64,000 nt of DNA from Extibacter muris (GCF_004345005.1 NZ_SMMX01000001.1:124001-188000), one strand, 5' to 3'. Positions 42,952 through 52,479 are shown, numbered from the stretch's first letter. Made by a program: numbers and translations. The notes: generated by a model not told the origin, from the letters alone.

Positions 42952-43500
42952 ATGAAAGGATTTAACCGACAAAATCAATTATTTTCCCTCTGCGGTTTGA
43001 ATTGCGGGCTTTGTCCCATGTTCTTGAATAAAAACTGCCCTGGTTGCGGAGGCGGTGAAGGAAATCAGTCGTGTAAAATCGCAAGGTGCAGTCTTGAGCA
43101 TGGAAAAATAGAATACTGCTATGAATGTGAAAAGTATCCATGTGAAAAGTATCAACACATTGATGACTATGATTCTTTCATCACGCATAAACGGCGAAAA
43201 GCAGATTTAGAAAGAGCAAAAAACATAGGCATTGAGCAATATAATCATGAACAGCAGGAAAAAGCACAAATTCTTTCTTACCTGCTTTCTAACTATAATG
43301 ACGGACGTAGAAAGACATTCTTTTGTGTGGCTGTCAATTTATTAGAACTTTCGGAGCTACAAGAAGCGATAAAACAAATACAAGCTAATGATGAATTGCC
43401 CTCACTACCATTTAAGGCACAATGCTTGTATGTGGTAGAGGTGCTTCAGAAGATTGCTGAAAGAAGAAATATAAAACTAAAACTTATCAAGAAAAAGTGA
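42952..43500 (+). CDS. DUF3795 cysteine-rich protein
   Basis: The 182-residue protein has the DUF3795 N-terminus CGLNCGLCPMFLNKNCPGCGGG, then CYECEKYPCEKYQHID, with at least ten cysteines that probably bind metal. Function is unknown. A ribosome binding site AAAGGAGG precedes the ATG. The C-terminal half is helical and Lys-rich. Confidence 0.83.
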   Translation: MKGFNRQNQLFSLCGLNCGLCPMFLNKNCPGCGGGEGNQSCKIARCSLEHGKIEYCYECEKYPCEKYQHIDDYDSFITHKRRKADLERAKNIGIEQYNHEQQEKAQILSYLLSNYNDGRRKTFFCVAVNLLELSELQEAIKQIQANDELPSLPFKAQCLYVVEVLQKIAERRNIKLKLIKKK

Positions 43501-43534
43501 TTTTTAAATTAGAATTTTCGGAGGAGGTGTTCTA

Positions 43535-44182
43535 ATGAAAATAGAAATAGGGAAAGCGTTTCCACAGTATTTCAAACCCTCATATCCAGAGGAATTTGAA
43601 TTATTTTCACATTTTGAAACAACAGCGGGAATACCAACCGTTTTATTTGCCATTACCACATGGAAAGAAAATGAAAAGCCGAATGTTTGTTTTCACGCAT
43701 GGAGTTGTTTTCATGGTGATAAAACTGCTTTCTTTGCTGTTATGGGAAACCTTTATCAGCATACCCATACCTATGTAAATATCCAGAGAGAAAAGTGCTT
43801 TTGTATCAATTTTTTGCCGATAAGCTATTACGATAAGTTGTTAGATACAATTAAGAATAACGACTATGAAGCAGATGAATTTTCAGTGGGGAATTTTTCT
43901 CTTGTAAATGCCAAAACCATACACGCTCCCATGATACAGGAAGCATTTGTAAACATAGAATGTACTTTGAAAGAAACACAGGATTTAAGCGGTGCAGGTA
44001 TTACTTCTATGATTATCGGACAGGTACAGCATATTTCTGTTGAGGAAGAATATGCACAGGGCTATGAAAGGCGATACGGAAAGAACGGTTTTATGATGTT
44101 AGTTCCTGCTCCACAAGACTTGAAAACAGGAGAATCTAATCAATCAGCGATTGCAACGATAAATATTGAAAAGTATGATTGA
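43535..44182 (+). CDS. Flavin reductase family protein
   Basis: The 215-residue protein has the split-barrel flavin reductase-like pattern (ETTAGIPTVLFAITTWKENE; HAWSCFHGDKTAFFAVMG; FCINFLPISYYDKL; HAPMIQEAFVNIECTLKE). It probably binds FMN and may reduce flavin or be an FMN-containing enzyme. It is in the AT-rich accessory group and its start follows CGGAGGAGG. Confidence 0.82.
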   Translation: MKIEIGKAFPQYFKPSYPEEFELFSHFETTAGIPTVLFAITTWKENEKPNVCFHAWSCFHGDKTAFFAVMGNLYQHTHTYVNIQREKCFCINFLPISYYDKLLDTIKNNDYEADEFSVGNFSLVNAKTIHAPMIQEAFVNIECTLKETQDLSGAGITSMIIGQVQHISVEEEYAQGYERRYGKNGFMMLVPAPQDLKTGESNQSAIATINIEKYD

Positions 44183-44278
44183 AAAATCTTGGTTTGTGAA
44201 GTAATATATAGAAAGGCAAATAGTAATTTGTCTAAATAAATCAAGATAGACATATCAGAATTTTTGGAGGAAATAAAA

Positions 44279-45040
44279 ATGGAAACAGCACACCCATCTA
44301 TGTTAGATTTATTATTGGAAACACATATTGGTCTGGAACGTCAAGGGCCAGGCAGCGTCGAAGTAATTAAACAGGCCCTCGAATTTCTTAAGCCATTGGA
44401 TCAATTTTCAAAAATTGCAGATTTAGGCTGCGGAACAGGAACACAGACGTTGCTTTTAGCGAAGTATTTATCCGGTAATATTACTGGTTTAGATATATTT
44501 CCTAAGTTTATAGATAAATTGAACGAAAATGCTAGAAACGGAAATTTGGCAAGCCGGGTAACAGGCATCACTGGTTCTATGGAAAACCTGCCATTTCAAA
44601 AGAATTCTTTAGATTTAATCTGGTCGGAAGGTGCGATTGATAACATTGGTTTTGAAAAGGGTCTTTCGCACTGGCATGATTTTCTCAAAAAAGGAGGTTT
44701 TGTCGCAGTAACCTGTCCGTCTTGGCTTACAAAAGAACAGCCGACGGTTGTTCAAAAGTTTTGGACAGATGCGGGAAGCCGATGGGATTCTATCAGTGAT
44801 AATATAGAAACTATGCAGAAATGTGGTTATCAGTTTATTGCGTCTTTTGCTTTGCCGGAACAATGTTGGACAGAAAATTATTTTATCCCCCGTGAGAAAG
44901 CAATTAACAACCTCTTAGAAAAATATGCTGGTAATGAAACAATGATTGAATATGCTGCACAAAACCGATATGAAACTGAACTTTATTCAAGGTATAGTCA
45001 GTATTATGGATATATTTTTTATATTGGTAGAGTTATATAA
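44279..45040 (+). CDS. Class I SAM-dependent methyltransferase
   Basis: The 253-residue protein has motif I IADLGCGTGTQTLLLAKYL, motif II in ITGLDIFPKFIDKLNENA and LIWSEGAIDNIGFEKGLSHW. The ATG at 44279 is preceded by GGAGG. The substrate is unknown. Low GC links it to the surrounding acquired group. Confidence 0.85.
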   Translation: METAHPSMLDLLLETHIGLERQGPGSVEVIKQALEFLKPLDQFSKIADLGCGTGTQTLLLAKYLSGNITGLDIFPKFIDKLNENARNGNLASRVTGITGSMENLPFQKNSLDLIWSEGAIDNIGFEKGLSHWHDFLKKGGFVAVTCPSWLTKEQPTVVQKFWTDAGSRWDSISDNIETMQKCGYQFIASFALPEQCWTENYFIPREKAINNLLEKYAGNETMIEYAAQNRYETELYSRYSQYYGYIFYIGRVI

Positions 45041-45102
45041 TTCCAGTTTGTAAAAGTCAATAAATACAAAGATAAATCAAAATTTGAAAGTGAGATAAAA
45101 AA

Positions 45103-45315
45103 ATGAGGAAATGTTTAAGATGTACTGTTGAAATGGTAGAAGGATTAGATATTAAAGTTGAAGGTGGTGCTTATGGTATTAAAGTAACACAACAAGGTGT
45201 TTTTAAAGATAATTTAGGAAAGTTTAAATGTGCAGTATGTCCTGAGTGTGGATATACTGAAACCTATATTGAGAATCCAGAAAGAGTAAAAAAACTAATA
45301 GTAGATAAAAAATAA
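45103..45315 (+). CDS. Small zinc-ribbon protein
   Basis: The 70-residue protein has cysteine pairs CLRC near the start (residues 4 and 7) and CPEC (about 47-50), enclosing a beta-rich middle (LDIKVEGGAYGIKVTQQGVF). It looks like a DUF-type zinc-ribbon nucleic-acid- or protein-binding module. Function is unknown; it is the last AT-rich gene before the element boundary. Confidence 0.68.
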   Translation: MRKCLRCTVEMVEGLDIKVEGGAYGIKVTQQGVFKDNLGKFKCAVCPECGYTETYIENPERVKKLIVDKK

Positions 45316-45381
45316 GTAATTACTATCAATTCCAGTTGTGAATGCAAACAAAACGCAATTTAATAAACAACACATTAACGA

Positions 45382-45410
45382 AACGCTCACTTTTTGGTGG
45401 GCGTTTTCTT
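45382..45410. terminator. Rho-independent terminator
   Basis: Nine-pair stem AACGCTCAC (45382-45390) and GTGGGCGTT (45397-45405) with a TTTTTG loop, followed by TTCTT. It separates the AT-rich genes from the conjugative-element remnant. Confidence 0.75.
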
Positions 45411-45502
45411 ATGCCCTGAAAGGAGGCGATTCTTATTTGGAACATACTGACACACTTATTCACTTTTACCGGAGGCATGGCGGCGGGCGTTACGCTCATG
45501 TG

Positions 45503-47320
45503 CTATGTCTTTGGCAACGGTATTGGGTGCGAATGAGAAAAAGGACGGGTACCTGGAGGGAAACGGTTATCTGGTGAGCTGGTGCGTGGGACACCTTCTG
45601 GAATTGGCCCAGCCCGAAGCCTACGGGGGACAGTATGCCAAATGGCGGTATGCGGATCTGCCGATCCTGCCGGGGACCTGGAAATATGAAAGTGCCAAAG
45701 GATAAGAAAAAGCAGCTTGACCTTCTGTGCCGGCTGATGAAGGACAAACGGGAGGATTCCATGGTGTGCGCTACTGACGCCGGGCGCGAGGGTGAGCTGA
45801 TCTTCCGTCTGGCCTATGAGTACGCCGGGTGCAGGAAACCGATAGAACGCCTCTGGATTTCCAGTATGGAGGACGCGGCGATCCGGGACGGCTTTGAACA
45901 CCTGCGCCCCGGTAAGGATTATGACCGCCTCTATGACGCCGCGGTCTGCCGGGCCGGTGCGGACTGGCTGGTCGGGATCTACGCGACGAGGCTGTTTTCC
46001 GTCCTGTACGGCGTCACCTTAAATGTCGGGCGCGTTATGTCCCTGACGCTGGCGCTTCTGGTGCAGCGTGAAGCAGAGATTCAGGAGTTTGCCAGCGTAC
46101 CCTTCTATGTCCCGGAGATCACCTTCGGCGGTTTTACCGCTTCCGGCGAAAGGCAGGAGGAACAGGCAAAAGCCGAAGCAATCCGCGTTTCCTATGACGG
46201 GCAGACGGCAACGGTCCGTTCGGTGGAGAAACAGATAAAAACGGTACAGCCTCCCCGCCTTTATGACCTGACAACCTTGCAACGGGAATGTAACCGTATT
46301 TATGGCTATACCGCCCAGCAGACCCTTGATTACCTGCAATCCCTCTATGAAAAAAACTGGCGACCTATCCCCGCACCGACAGCCAGTATTTGACCGAGGA
46401 TATGCAAGCCACCGCTGCTTCCCTGGTTCTCTGGCTTCGTGACAGCCTGCCTTTTGGAAAAGGCTGCAACGGCGAGCCGGATATTGACCGCGTGCTTTAT
46501 GCCACCGCACAGGCGCATAAATTTGAAGCAGTCACGGCTTCCCTTGATTGTGCGGGCCATCCCTTCACGGCGAAAGGAAAGACTGTCTTGCAGGCAGGCT
46601 GGAAAGAAATCGACCGTCTCTACCGCATGGGGCTGAAACAGAAACCGGAAGAAAAAGGCAGTGAGGACGCTGCGCTGCCGGAACTGAAAGAAAACCAGAC
46701 CTTTTCCCCTGTGACTGCTTCTATCCGGGAAGGCAAAACCTCCCCGCCAAAGCACTATACGGAAGATTCGCTGCTTGCGGCTATGGAGACCGCAGGCACC
46801 GAGGATGCGCCGGAGGACAAGGTGAATTGCCCTGCAGGGCAGGGGCAAGAGAAGGTGGCCTGGGCCATGCCGAGCGCAAAGGCTTAGGCACTCCGGCCAC
46901 CTGTGCGGCCACGCTGGAAAAGCTGGTGGCGGTCGGATTTGTGGAACGGAAAAAGAAACAGCTTCTCCCAACTGAAAAAGGCGTGAACCTGATTACAGTC
47001 CTGCCGGATAATATCAAATCCCCGCTGCTTACCGCGGAATGGGAATCCAGACTCAAACAGGTGGAGCGCGGCGAGATCCGTGCCGAGGCTTTTATGGAAG
47101 GAATCGCCGATATGAGCCGGGCGCTTGTCAAAGAACATACCGCACCGGAGGAACGGTTTGCCGGTCTGTTCCCCGACGCGAAAGGAACCCGGCGTGAGGC
47201 TGTCGGCACATGTCTCCGCTGCGGCGGAGCGCAGGCCGTCCGTCCGAAAGCAGATCCGGGAGACGAAGCAGCAGGAACCGTCTGCCCGGCCAAAACCGGA
47301 AAAACAGCAGGAACGATAAC
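45503..47320 (+). pseudogene. topB: DNA topoisomerase III (TopB) of the element, multiply broken
   Basis: Segments in three frames cover TopB: MSLATVLGANEKKDGYLEG, then CATDAGREGELIFRLAYE and LNVGRVMSLTLALLVQREAE, then TTLQRECNRIYGYTAQQTLD, and later ERKGLGTPATCAATLEKLVA. The first 14 or so residues of the TOPRIM start (the IAEKPS-type segment with the catalytic Glu) are missing, because the start runs from MSL directly to ATVLGAN. Frame breaks occur near 45690, 46370 and 46850. The region around LYEKNWRPIPA shows the loss of the catalytic-Tyr region (the YPRTDS motif appears out of frame). It cannot make a working enzyme. Confidence 0.85.
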
Positions 47321-47333
47321 AGGAGGATTCATT

Positions 47334-48091
47334 ATGGAGAAAGGAAAGACTTACGGTGTATGGGCGGTGCGCAGCGCCGCTTCGATCTTTGGGCGGGCGG
47401 AAAGCTGGTGCAAGGAGGACGGCAACCCCCTTGAATTTGCTTCCCAGGAGGCAGCCGAGGCTTACGCAAAGGAATGTAACAGTCATACGACGGCTAATGT
47501 CCACTATTTTGTAAAGGAAAAGGAGCCGGAACCTGGTGCTGTCCGAAAGGACGGAACACAGCCGGACAGGGATGCCCGCGCCCATGAGGAACAGACGCCA
47601 CGAAACGCAGCGGTGGAAAAACTGAATGAGATCCCCGGCAGGCGGCTCAATACCGGGCTTCCTATAAGGCAAATATCGCCTGTAAGGAGTCAATCGAACA
47701 GGCCATTGCCGATCACTACCGGGATAACCGTCTCGGCGCGGAGGCAGTCCATCAGGTCTTGGAGCAGTTCGGCTATGACCGGATGTTTTATGTGCTTGCC
47801 AACACGATCCGGCAAAAAGACTTCGACGGGCGCATTTCCCGCAATAACAAAACATGGGCGAAAACCATTCCGGTTTATGAGAACCCGGACGGCTTTGGCT
47901 GTGACCGGAATGTTTACTTTGTGGTGGACCGCAGCCACCCCGGACTGTTGGATTTATTTCTCACCCAGGCGCGGAAAGAGTATGCGCTGTCTCAGGAGAA
48001 AAAGCCTTCTGTCCGTGACAGCCTGAATAAAAATGCCGGGCAGCAGACCAGAGCAGAGAAACCAAAGCGGCACAAGAGCCGGGAGCGATAA
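47334..48091 (+). pseudogene. DUF3849-like conjugative-element protein, frameshifted
   Basis: The N-terminal part (MEKGKTYGVWAVRSAASIFG, RAESWCKEDGNPLEFASQEA) and the C-terminal part (SYKANIACKESIEQAIADHY, EQFGYDRMFYVLANTIRQKD, GRISRNNKTWAKTIPVYEN) are both typical of these element-encoded proteins of unknown function. They lie in different frames with a break near 47625, and a middle portion looks shortened. AGGAGG precedes the ATG. It is adjacent to the relaxase. Confidence 0.75.
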
Positions 48092-48120
48092 TCAGTAAAA
48101 ATGAATGAAGGGGTGATGGT

Positions 48121-49530
48121 ATGGCGACCACAAGGCTGATGCCGCTGCATGTGGGAAAAGGTCGGGATGTATCTACGGCTATTGCGGACATCATTGACTA
48201 TGTGAAAAATCCGCAGAAAACGGATTTTGGAAAATTCATTTATGGCTATGGGTGTGATTCCCGGATTGCGGATGCGGAGTTTCTTCTTTCCAAGCGGCAG
48301 TATTTGAACCTGACCGGGCGGGATCGGGGCGCGGATGACGTGATCGCCTATCACCTCCGGCAAGCCTTCAAGCCCGGAGAAGTCACGCCGGAAGAAGCGA
48401 ACCAGATCGGGCGGGAGCTTGCGCTGAAGCTGACAAAGGGCAATCACGCCTTCGTGGTGTGTACCCATGTGGATAAGCACCATGTCCATAATCACATCAT
48501 AATCAACTCTACGACGCTGGACTGTCAGAAGAAATTTCGCAATTTCTGGGGCTCCACCTGGGCGATCCGGCGCATGAATGACAAGCTGTGCCTGGAGCAT
48601 GGATTGTCTATCGTAGAAAATCCAAAACCCAGCAGAGACCATTACGGCACATGGCTGGGCGATAAAAAACAGCCTCCCTTCCAGGAGCAGCTACGCATTG
48701 CGATTGACGCGGCTCTGGAAGAAAGGCCAGAGGACTTTTCTGAATTTTTGAAGAAGCTGGAGACAGCAGGAATTGAAGTCAATCAGGAACGAAAGCACCT
48801 TCGCTTTCGTGTGCCGGGACAGAAAAATTATACCCGCTGTGATACTCTCAAAGGAGACTATACCGAGCAGGCAATCAAAGAAAGAATCGAAGGCGCACGC
48901 ACGGTAAAGCCCCGCCGTACTTTTGCACCGAAGCAGGCTCCGAAAGTCGGGCTGCTGGTGGATATAGAGGCGGCTATCCGCGCCGGGAAAGGCCCCGGCT
49001 ATGAACGCTGGGCGAAAGTGTTTAATCTAAAACAGCTCTCCCAGGCGGTGATCTACCTGAAAGAGCAAGGGGATATGAGCTATGAAGATTTGCTGGAAAA
49101 AGCGGTGGCGGCTACTGCCAGCTTTAATGCACTGTCGGCACAAATCAAAGAACTGGAATCACAGATGACCGCCAATGGAGAATTACAAAAACAGATCGTA
49201 AACTATGCAAAGACGCGGGCCGTCTATGTGGAATACCACAAGGCTGGTTACAGTAAAAAATTCCGTGCGGAGCATGAGACAGATATTCTACTGCACCAGG
49301 CGGCGAAGAAATATTTTGACAGCATAGGAATTAAGAAACTGCCTTCCGTCAAATCGCTCCGGGAAGAATATGCCGGTCTGCTGGAACAGAAACGGAAAGC
49401 CTACGCTGCCTATAAGCAGGCCAGGTCTGATATGAAAGAGCTTCACAATATCAAGGCCAATGTGGACTATCTGCTGGACAAATCTTCTTCCCAGGAGCAG
49501 CAGAAAGACAAGCAAAAATCCCGGCAGTAA
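48121..49530 (+). CDS. MobA/VirD2-type relaxase
   Basis: The 469-residue protein has the relaxase nuclease domain in its first half: a Tyr-containing N-terminus (FIYGYGCDSRIADAEFLLSK) and the metal-binding three-His motif HVDKHHVHNH (residues about 118-127). The C-terminal half is helical. It would nick the element's oriT to start DNA transfer. It is complete, in contrast to the broken genes before it. A candidate oriT is the hairpin array at 51926-52060. Confidence 0.9.
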   Translation: MATTRLMPLHVGKGRDVSTAIADIIDYVKNPQKTDFGKFIYGYGCDSRIADAEFLLSKRQYLNLTGRDRGADDVIAYHLRQAFKPGEVTPEEANQIGRELALKLTKGNHAFVVCTHVDKHHVHNHIIINSTTLDCQKKFRNFWGSTWAIRRMNDKLCLEHGLSIVENPKPSRDHYGTWLGDKKQPPFQEQLRIAIDAALEERPEDFSEFLKKLETAGIEVNQERKHLRFRVPGQKNYTRCDTLKGDYTEQAIKERIEGARTVKPRRTFAPKQAPKVGLLVDIEAAIRAGKGPGYERWAKVFNLKQLSQAVIYLKEQGDMSYEDLLEKAVAATASFNALSAQIKELESQMTANGELQKQIVNYAKTRAVYVEYHKAGYSKKFRAEHETDILLHQAAKKYFDSIGIKKLPSVKSLREEYAGLLEQKRKAYAAYKQARSDMKELHNIKANVDYLLDKSSSQEQQKDKQKSRQ

Positions 49531-49633
49531 TTCTATATTGCTAAATATATTTTCTATGATAAAATAGAACCCTACATTATAACACCAGACTTTCTGCCTA
49601 TGGTATATTGAGAGAGAATGGAGGCGGGAAACA

Positions 49634-50377
49634 GTGAAAACATATAAAACTGCGGAAGTAGCCGCAATCATCGGAATACACCCAAATACAGTACGGTTAT
49701 ATGAAAAGCTGAAACTGATACCAAAGCCAGAACGGCTGCCAAATGGCTATCGCGTATTTACAGAATTTCATATAAAGCAATGTAAGCTGATACGTCTTGC
49801 CTTTCAAGTGGAAATCTTGCAGAACGGGTTAAGAAAGAAAATCGCACAGATGATTATGGTATCAGCAACAGGAGATTTTGTTACAGCCATTGCGCTTACG
49901 AAAAATTATTTGAAACAAATCAGGCAGGAACGCCACAACGCAGAAGAAGCTATTGAAATTGTAAAACAGATTTTATCCGGCAGTATTAGGGAAAATTCCC
50001 GGCAGTTGAAGCGAAAAGATGTGTCAGAACTGCTTGATATTTCTATGGATACTCTCCGAAATTGGGAAATGAACGGTCTGCTTACCGTAAAAAGAAAAGA
50101 TAACGGGTATCGCGTCTATACGGATGAGGACATTCAGCGGCTAAAAATCATTCGCTCATTAAGATGTGCGAATTATTCCTTAGAAGCAATTTTGCGGCTT
50201 TTGCAGCAGCTATCCCAAAATCCCGATACAGATATTCGCGCTACATTGAACACGCCGAAACAGACAGATGACATTATTTCTGTCTGCGACAGACTGATCG
50301 TGTCGCTGTCAGAGGCAGAAAAAAATGCAGCCATTATTTTGGATATGCTGCAAGATATGAAAATCCAATTTTCTTAA
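49634..50377 (+). CDS. Double-domain MerR-family regulator
   Basis: The 247-residue protein carries two MerR helix-turn-helix domains: residues about 1-70 (YKTAEVAAIIGIHPNTVRLY) and about 125-195 (LKRKDVSELLDISMDTLRNW, then EMNGLL...NGYRVYTDED). Tandem MerR domains in one chain are uncommon. The gene precedes a terminator-like hairpin and an ABC exporter, so it probably controls that exporter, perhaps binding its substrate through the linker. Confidence 0.85.
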   Translation: MKTYKTAEVAAIIGIHPNTVRLYEKLKLIPKPERLPNGYRVFTEFHIKQCKLIRLAFQVEILQNGLRKKIAQMIMVSATGDFVTAIALTKNYLKQIRQERHNAEEAIEIVKQILSGSIRENSRQLKRKDVSELLDISMDTLRNWEMNGLLTVKRKDNGYRVYTDEDIQRLKIIRSLRCANYSLEAILRLLQQLSQNPDTDIRATLNTPKQTDDIISVCDRLIVSLSEAEKNAAIILDMLQDMKIQFS

Positions 50378-50390
50378 ACCCTACACTTTG

Positions 50391-50416
50391 CCACCAATGT
50401 TTTCATTGGTGGTATT
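50391..50416 (+). terminator. Hairpin between MerR and ABC exporter genes
   Basis: Perfect 9-bp stem CCACCAATG (50391-50399) and CATTGGTGG (50404-50412) with a TTTT loop, followed by TATTCTTATTTTA. It may terminate the regulator transcript or attenuate readthrough into the exporter genes. Confidence 0.7.
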
Positions 50417-50449
50417 CTTATTTTACGAAAGACAAAAGGAGGACATATT

Positions 50450-51172
50450 ATGCAGACTGTAATCAATGTGGAGCAGTTGTCAAAATCTTATGGCAATCTG
50501 CCTGCAGTAGACAAACTCAGCCTATCTGTAAAACGCGGAACCGTTTACGGGCTTCTTGGCGCAAACGGCGCGGGGAAAAGCACAACGATTGAGTGTATCT
50601 TAGGCACAAAAAATTTCGACAGCGGAACGGTATCCGTCTTGGGATGTAACCCCAAAAAAGACAGACACCACCTGTTTCAGAATGTCGGCGTTCAGTTCCA
50701 GGAGGGTGATTATCAGCCGGAAATTAAAGTTTCAGAGCTATGTGAAGAAACCGCCTGTCTTTATGAAGCGCCTGCCGACTGGAAGAAACTTTGTGAACAA
50801 TTTGGAATAGGGGCTAAGACTGGCAATGTGGTAAAAAGTTTGTCTGGCGGGGAGCGGCAGCGCTTATTTATCGTGCTTGCCTTAATCCCGAACCCGGAAC
50901 TGGTATTCCTTGATGAACTGACTACCGGGCTTGACGCAAAAGCCCGGCGTGATGTTTGGAAAATATTATCTGAATTAAAAAGCAATGGATTAACTATCTT
51001 TTTAACTTCTCATTTCATGGATGAAGTGGAAAACCTATGTGACGAGATCTGTATTTTGAAAAAAGGAAAAGCTGTCTTTTATGGAACTGTTGAACAGGCA
51101 AAGACGGCCAGTGGGTGTGAGAACTTTGAGGACGCCTATCTTATGCTTTCCGGTGAGGAGGAAAAAGAATGA
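50450..51172 (+). CDS. ABC exporter ATPase
   Basis: The 240-residue ATPase has Walker A GANGAGKSTT, signature SLSGGERQRLFIV, Walker B LVFLDELTTGLD and the switch His in LTSHFMDEVE. It belongs to the CcmA/DrrA-type exporter group. The downstream permease overlaps by ATGA, so they form one exporter. Substrate is unknown; antibiotic or peptide resistance is plausible for element cargo. Confidence 0.9.
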   Translation: MQTVINVEQLSKSYGNLPAVDKLSLSVKRGTVYGLLGANGAGKSTTIECILGTKNFDSGTVSVLGCNPKKDRHHLFQNVGVQFQEGDYQPEIKVSELCEETACLYEAPADWKKLCEQFGIGAKTGNVVKSLSGGERQRLFIVLALIPNPELVFLDELTTGLDAKARRDVWKILSELKSNGLTIFLTSHFMDEVENLCDEICILKKGKAVFYGTVEQAKTASGCENFEDAYLMLSGEEEKE

Positions 51173-51912
51173 AATCATTTAGAACGCTCTTGAAAAACGA
51201 ATTGAAATTAAACATCAGAAACATGAATATGGTTATCTTTGCTGTCATTATGCCGCTGATTGTCTTGATTATTCTGGGCTTCATTTACGGAACAAAACCC
51301 GCCGAAGACGGAGCGGCATACACTTTTATAGAACAATCCTTTGGCGCACTATGCAGTATCTCCATTTGTGCGGGCGGACTAATGGGCTTGCCTCTTGTCG
51401 TATCAGAATATCGGGAACGAAAAATTTTGAAGCGTTTTCAAGTTACCCCTGTCAGTCCGGCAAAATTACTTTTAGTGGAATTTTTGATTTATGTTATCTA
51501 TTGCATTGTATCAATGCTTACCCTGTTTCCCGCCGCCGCACTATTATGGAAAATAAAAATACATGGTTCTTTCCTGCTGTTCTTAGGAATCTGGTTTTTG
51601 ACTATGGTATCGACTTTGAGCATAGGATTGTTAGTTGGAGGGATTGCGAAAAACACGAAAAGCGCCAGTGTGATTGCCTGTATTCTGTATTTTCCCATGC
51701 TGATTTTTTCGGGAGCGACACTTCCCTTTGAAGTTATGCCCGTTACCATGCAAAAGATAATCAGTATTTTGCCGTTGACACAAGGTATTCAGTTGATGAA
51801 AGCGGCATTTCTTGGAGTGCCAGTTGAAAATGTGCTGCTTCCGGTTATTGTTATGTGTGCCGTTACACTCGTTTGTTTTGGTATCTCTGTAAGGTGTTTT
51901 AAATGGGAATAA
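51169..51912 (+). CDS. ABC-2 type permease
   Basis: The 247-residue protein has six membrane segments and the ABC-2 pattern (LKNELKLNIRNMNMVIFAVI; RERKILKRFQVTPVSPAKLL; IACILYFPMLIFSGATLPFE). It forms the membrane part of the exporter powered by the preceding ATPase. The two genes overlap by 4 bp. Confidence 0.9.
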   Translation: MKSFRTLLKNELKLNIRNMNMVIFAVIMPLIVLIILGFIYGTKPAEDGAAYTFIEQSFGALCSISICAGGLMGLPLVVSEYRERKILKRFQVTPVSPAKLLLVEFLIYVIYCIVSMLTLFPAAALLWKIKIHGSFLLFLGIWFLTMVSTLSIGLLVGGIAKNTKSASVIACILYFPMLIFSGATLPFEVMPVTMQKIISILPLTQGIQLMKAAFLGVPVENVLLPVIVMCAVTLVCFGISVRCFKWE

Positions 51913-51925
51913 CCTTGGGTTTTCA

Positions 51926-52060
51926 GCGTTCCGAAGGAACGCGCAGCCGTCCCCGTCGGGGACGATCTCAGGGGTTTGGGGACATGTCACCAACAAGCAT
52001 TTTAGAGGGTTTCTCGGCAACGGGAAACCCTCTAAAATACGCAATCTTACGGAAGATTGC
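51926..52060. repeat. Array of four perfect hairpins, candidate oriT or element-end region
   Basis: Four stems lie in 135 bp: GCGTTCC-GAA-GGAACGC (51926-51942); CGTCCCC-GTC-GGGGACG (51948-51964); a 14-bp stem TTTTAGAGGGTTTC / GAAACCCTCTAAAA (52000-52013, 52024-52037); GCAATCTT-ACGG-AAGATTGC (52041-52060). No coding frame of note crosses them. Such clusters are typical of origins of transfer, recombination ends or strong terminators. The relaxase lies 2.4 kb upstream. Confidence 0.7.
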
Positions 52061-52128
52061 ATTGCTTGCCAGTAGTTTTAGAAACCTTGTTAAGTTGTAC
52101 GGATATGGTAATGTTCACAAAAAACACA

Positions 52129-52157
52129 TTGATATTGTTCGGTCAAACGCCTATAAT
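52129..52157 (+). promoter_or_regulatory. Promoter of the small helix-turn-helix gene
   Basis: TTGATA (52129-52134), 17-bp spacer, TATAAT (52152-52157). It lies 31 bp before the ATG at 52188 and after the hairpin array. Confidence 0.7.
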
Positions 52158-52187
52158 GTATATTGAATATTCCATAGGAGGTTTGCT

Positions 52188-52355
52188 ATGTTTGAATATA
52201 TGACCGTACAAGAGGCGGCAAAAAAATGGGAACTGTCCGAGCGGCGGATTCAGAAACTTTGTGCAGATAGTAGAATTAACGGCGTGGTACATCTTAGCCG
52301 GGTTTGGCTGATACCTAAAGACGCAGAAAAGCCCGTTGATAAACGAAAAAAATGA
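52188..52355 (+). CDS. Small helix-turn-helix (excisionase-like) protein
   Basis: The 55-residue protein starts MFEYMTVQEAAKKWELSERR and continues IQKLCADSRINGVVHLSRVW, the MerR/Xis-type winged-helix DNA-binding pattern; it ends LIPKDAEKPVDKRKK. AGGAGG precedes the ATG at 52188. Small proteins of this type accompany conjugative elements and often act in excision or regulation. It marks the probable right side of the element. Confidence 0.8.
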   Translation: MFEYMTVQEAAKKWELSERRIQKLCADSRINGVVHLSRVWLIPKDAEKPVDKRKK

Positions 52356-52479
52356 TATTAGGAAAATCTTAATATTTTTTTATTATATCCTTTGTGAATT
52401 AGCAAAATAGATTTGATATACTTACTCGATATTATTAAATGGGGTGAAATTTTGAGCGAAAAAAAAGACGAAAGAGGCG

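Larger units (their letters stand above)
45430..52355. mobile_element. Remnant of a conjugative/mobilisable element (Tn1549-like gene set)
   Basis: The segment holds the typical late region of clostridial conjugative elements in order: a DUF3789-like membrane peptide (ILIWNILTHLFTFTGG, then MAAGVTLMC, at about 45432-45480), topoisomerase III, a DUF3849-like protein, a relaxase, a cargo module (MerR and ABC exporter), a hairpin array and a small helix-turn-helix gene. There is no integrase, coupling protein or conjugation apparatus in the window, and the topoisomerase is destroyed. Boundaries are approximate, since no direct repeats could be defined by eye. Confidence 0.7.

Noticed and set aside
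46884-47855. Long minus-strand frame of 323 codons across the broken topoisomerase region
   Set aside because: No family resemblance and no ribosome binding site; the plus strand contains clear TopB and DUF3849-like text.
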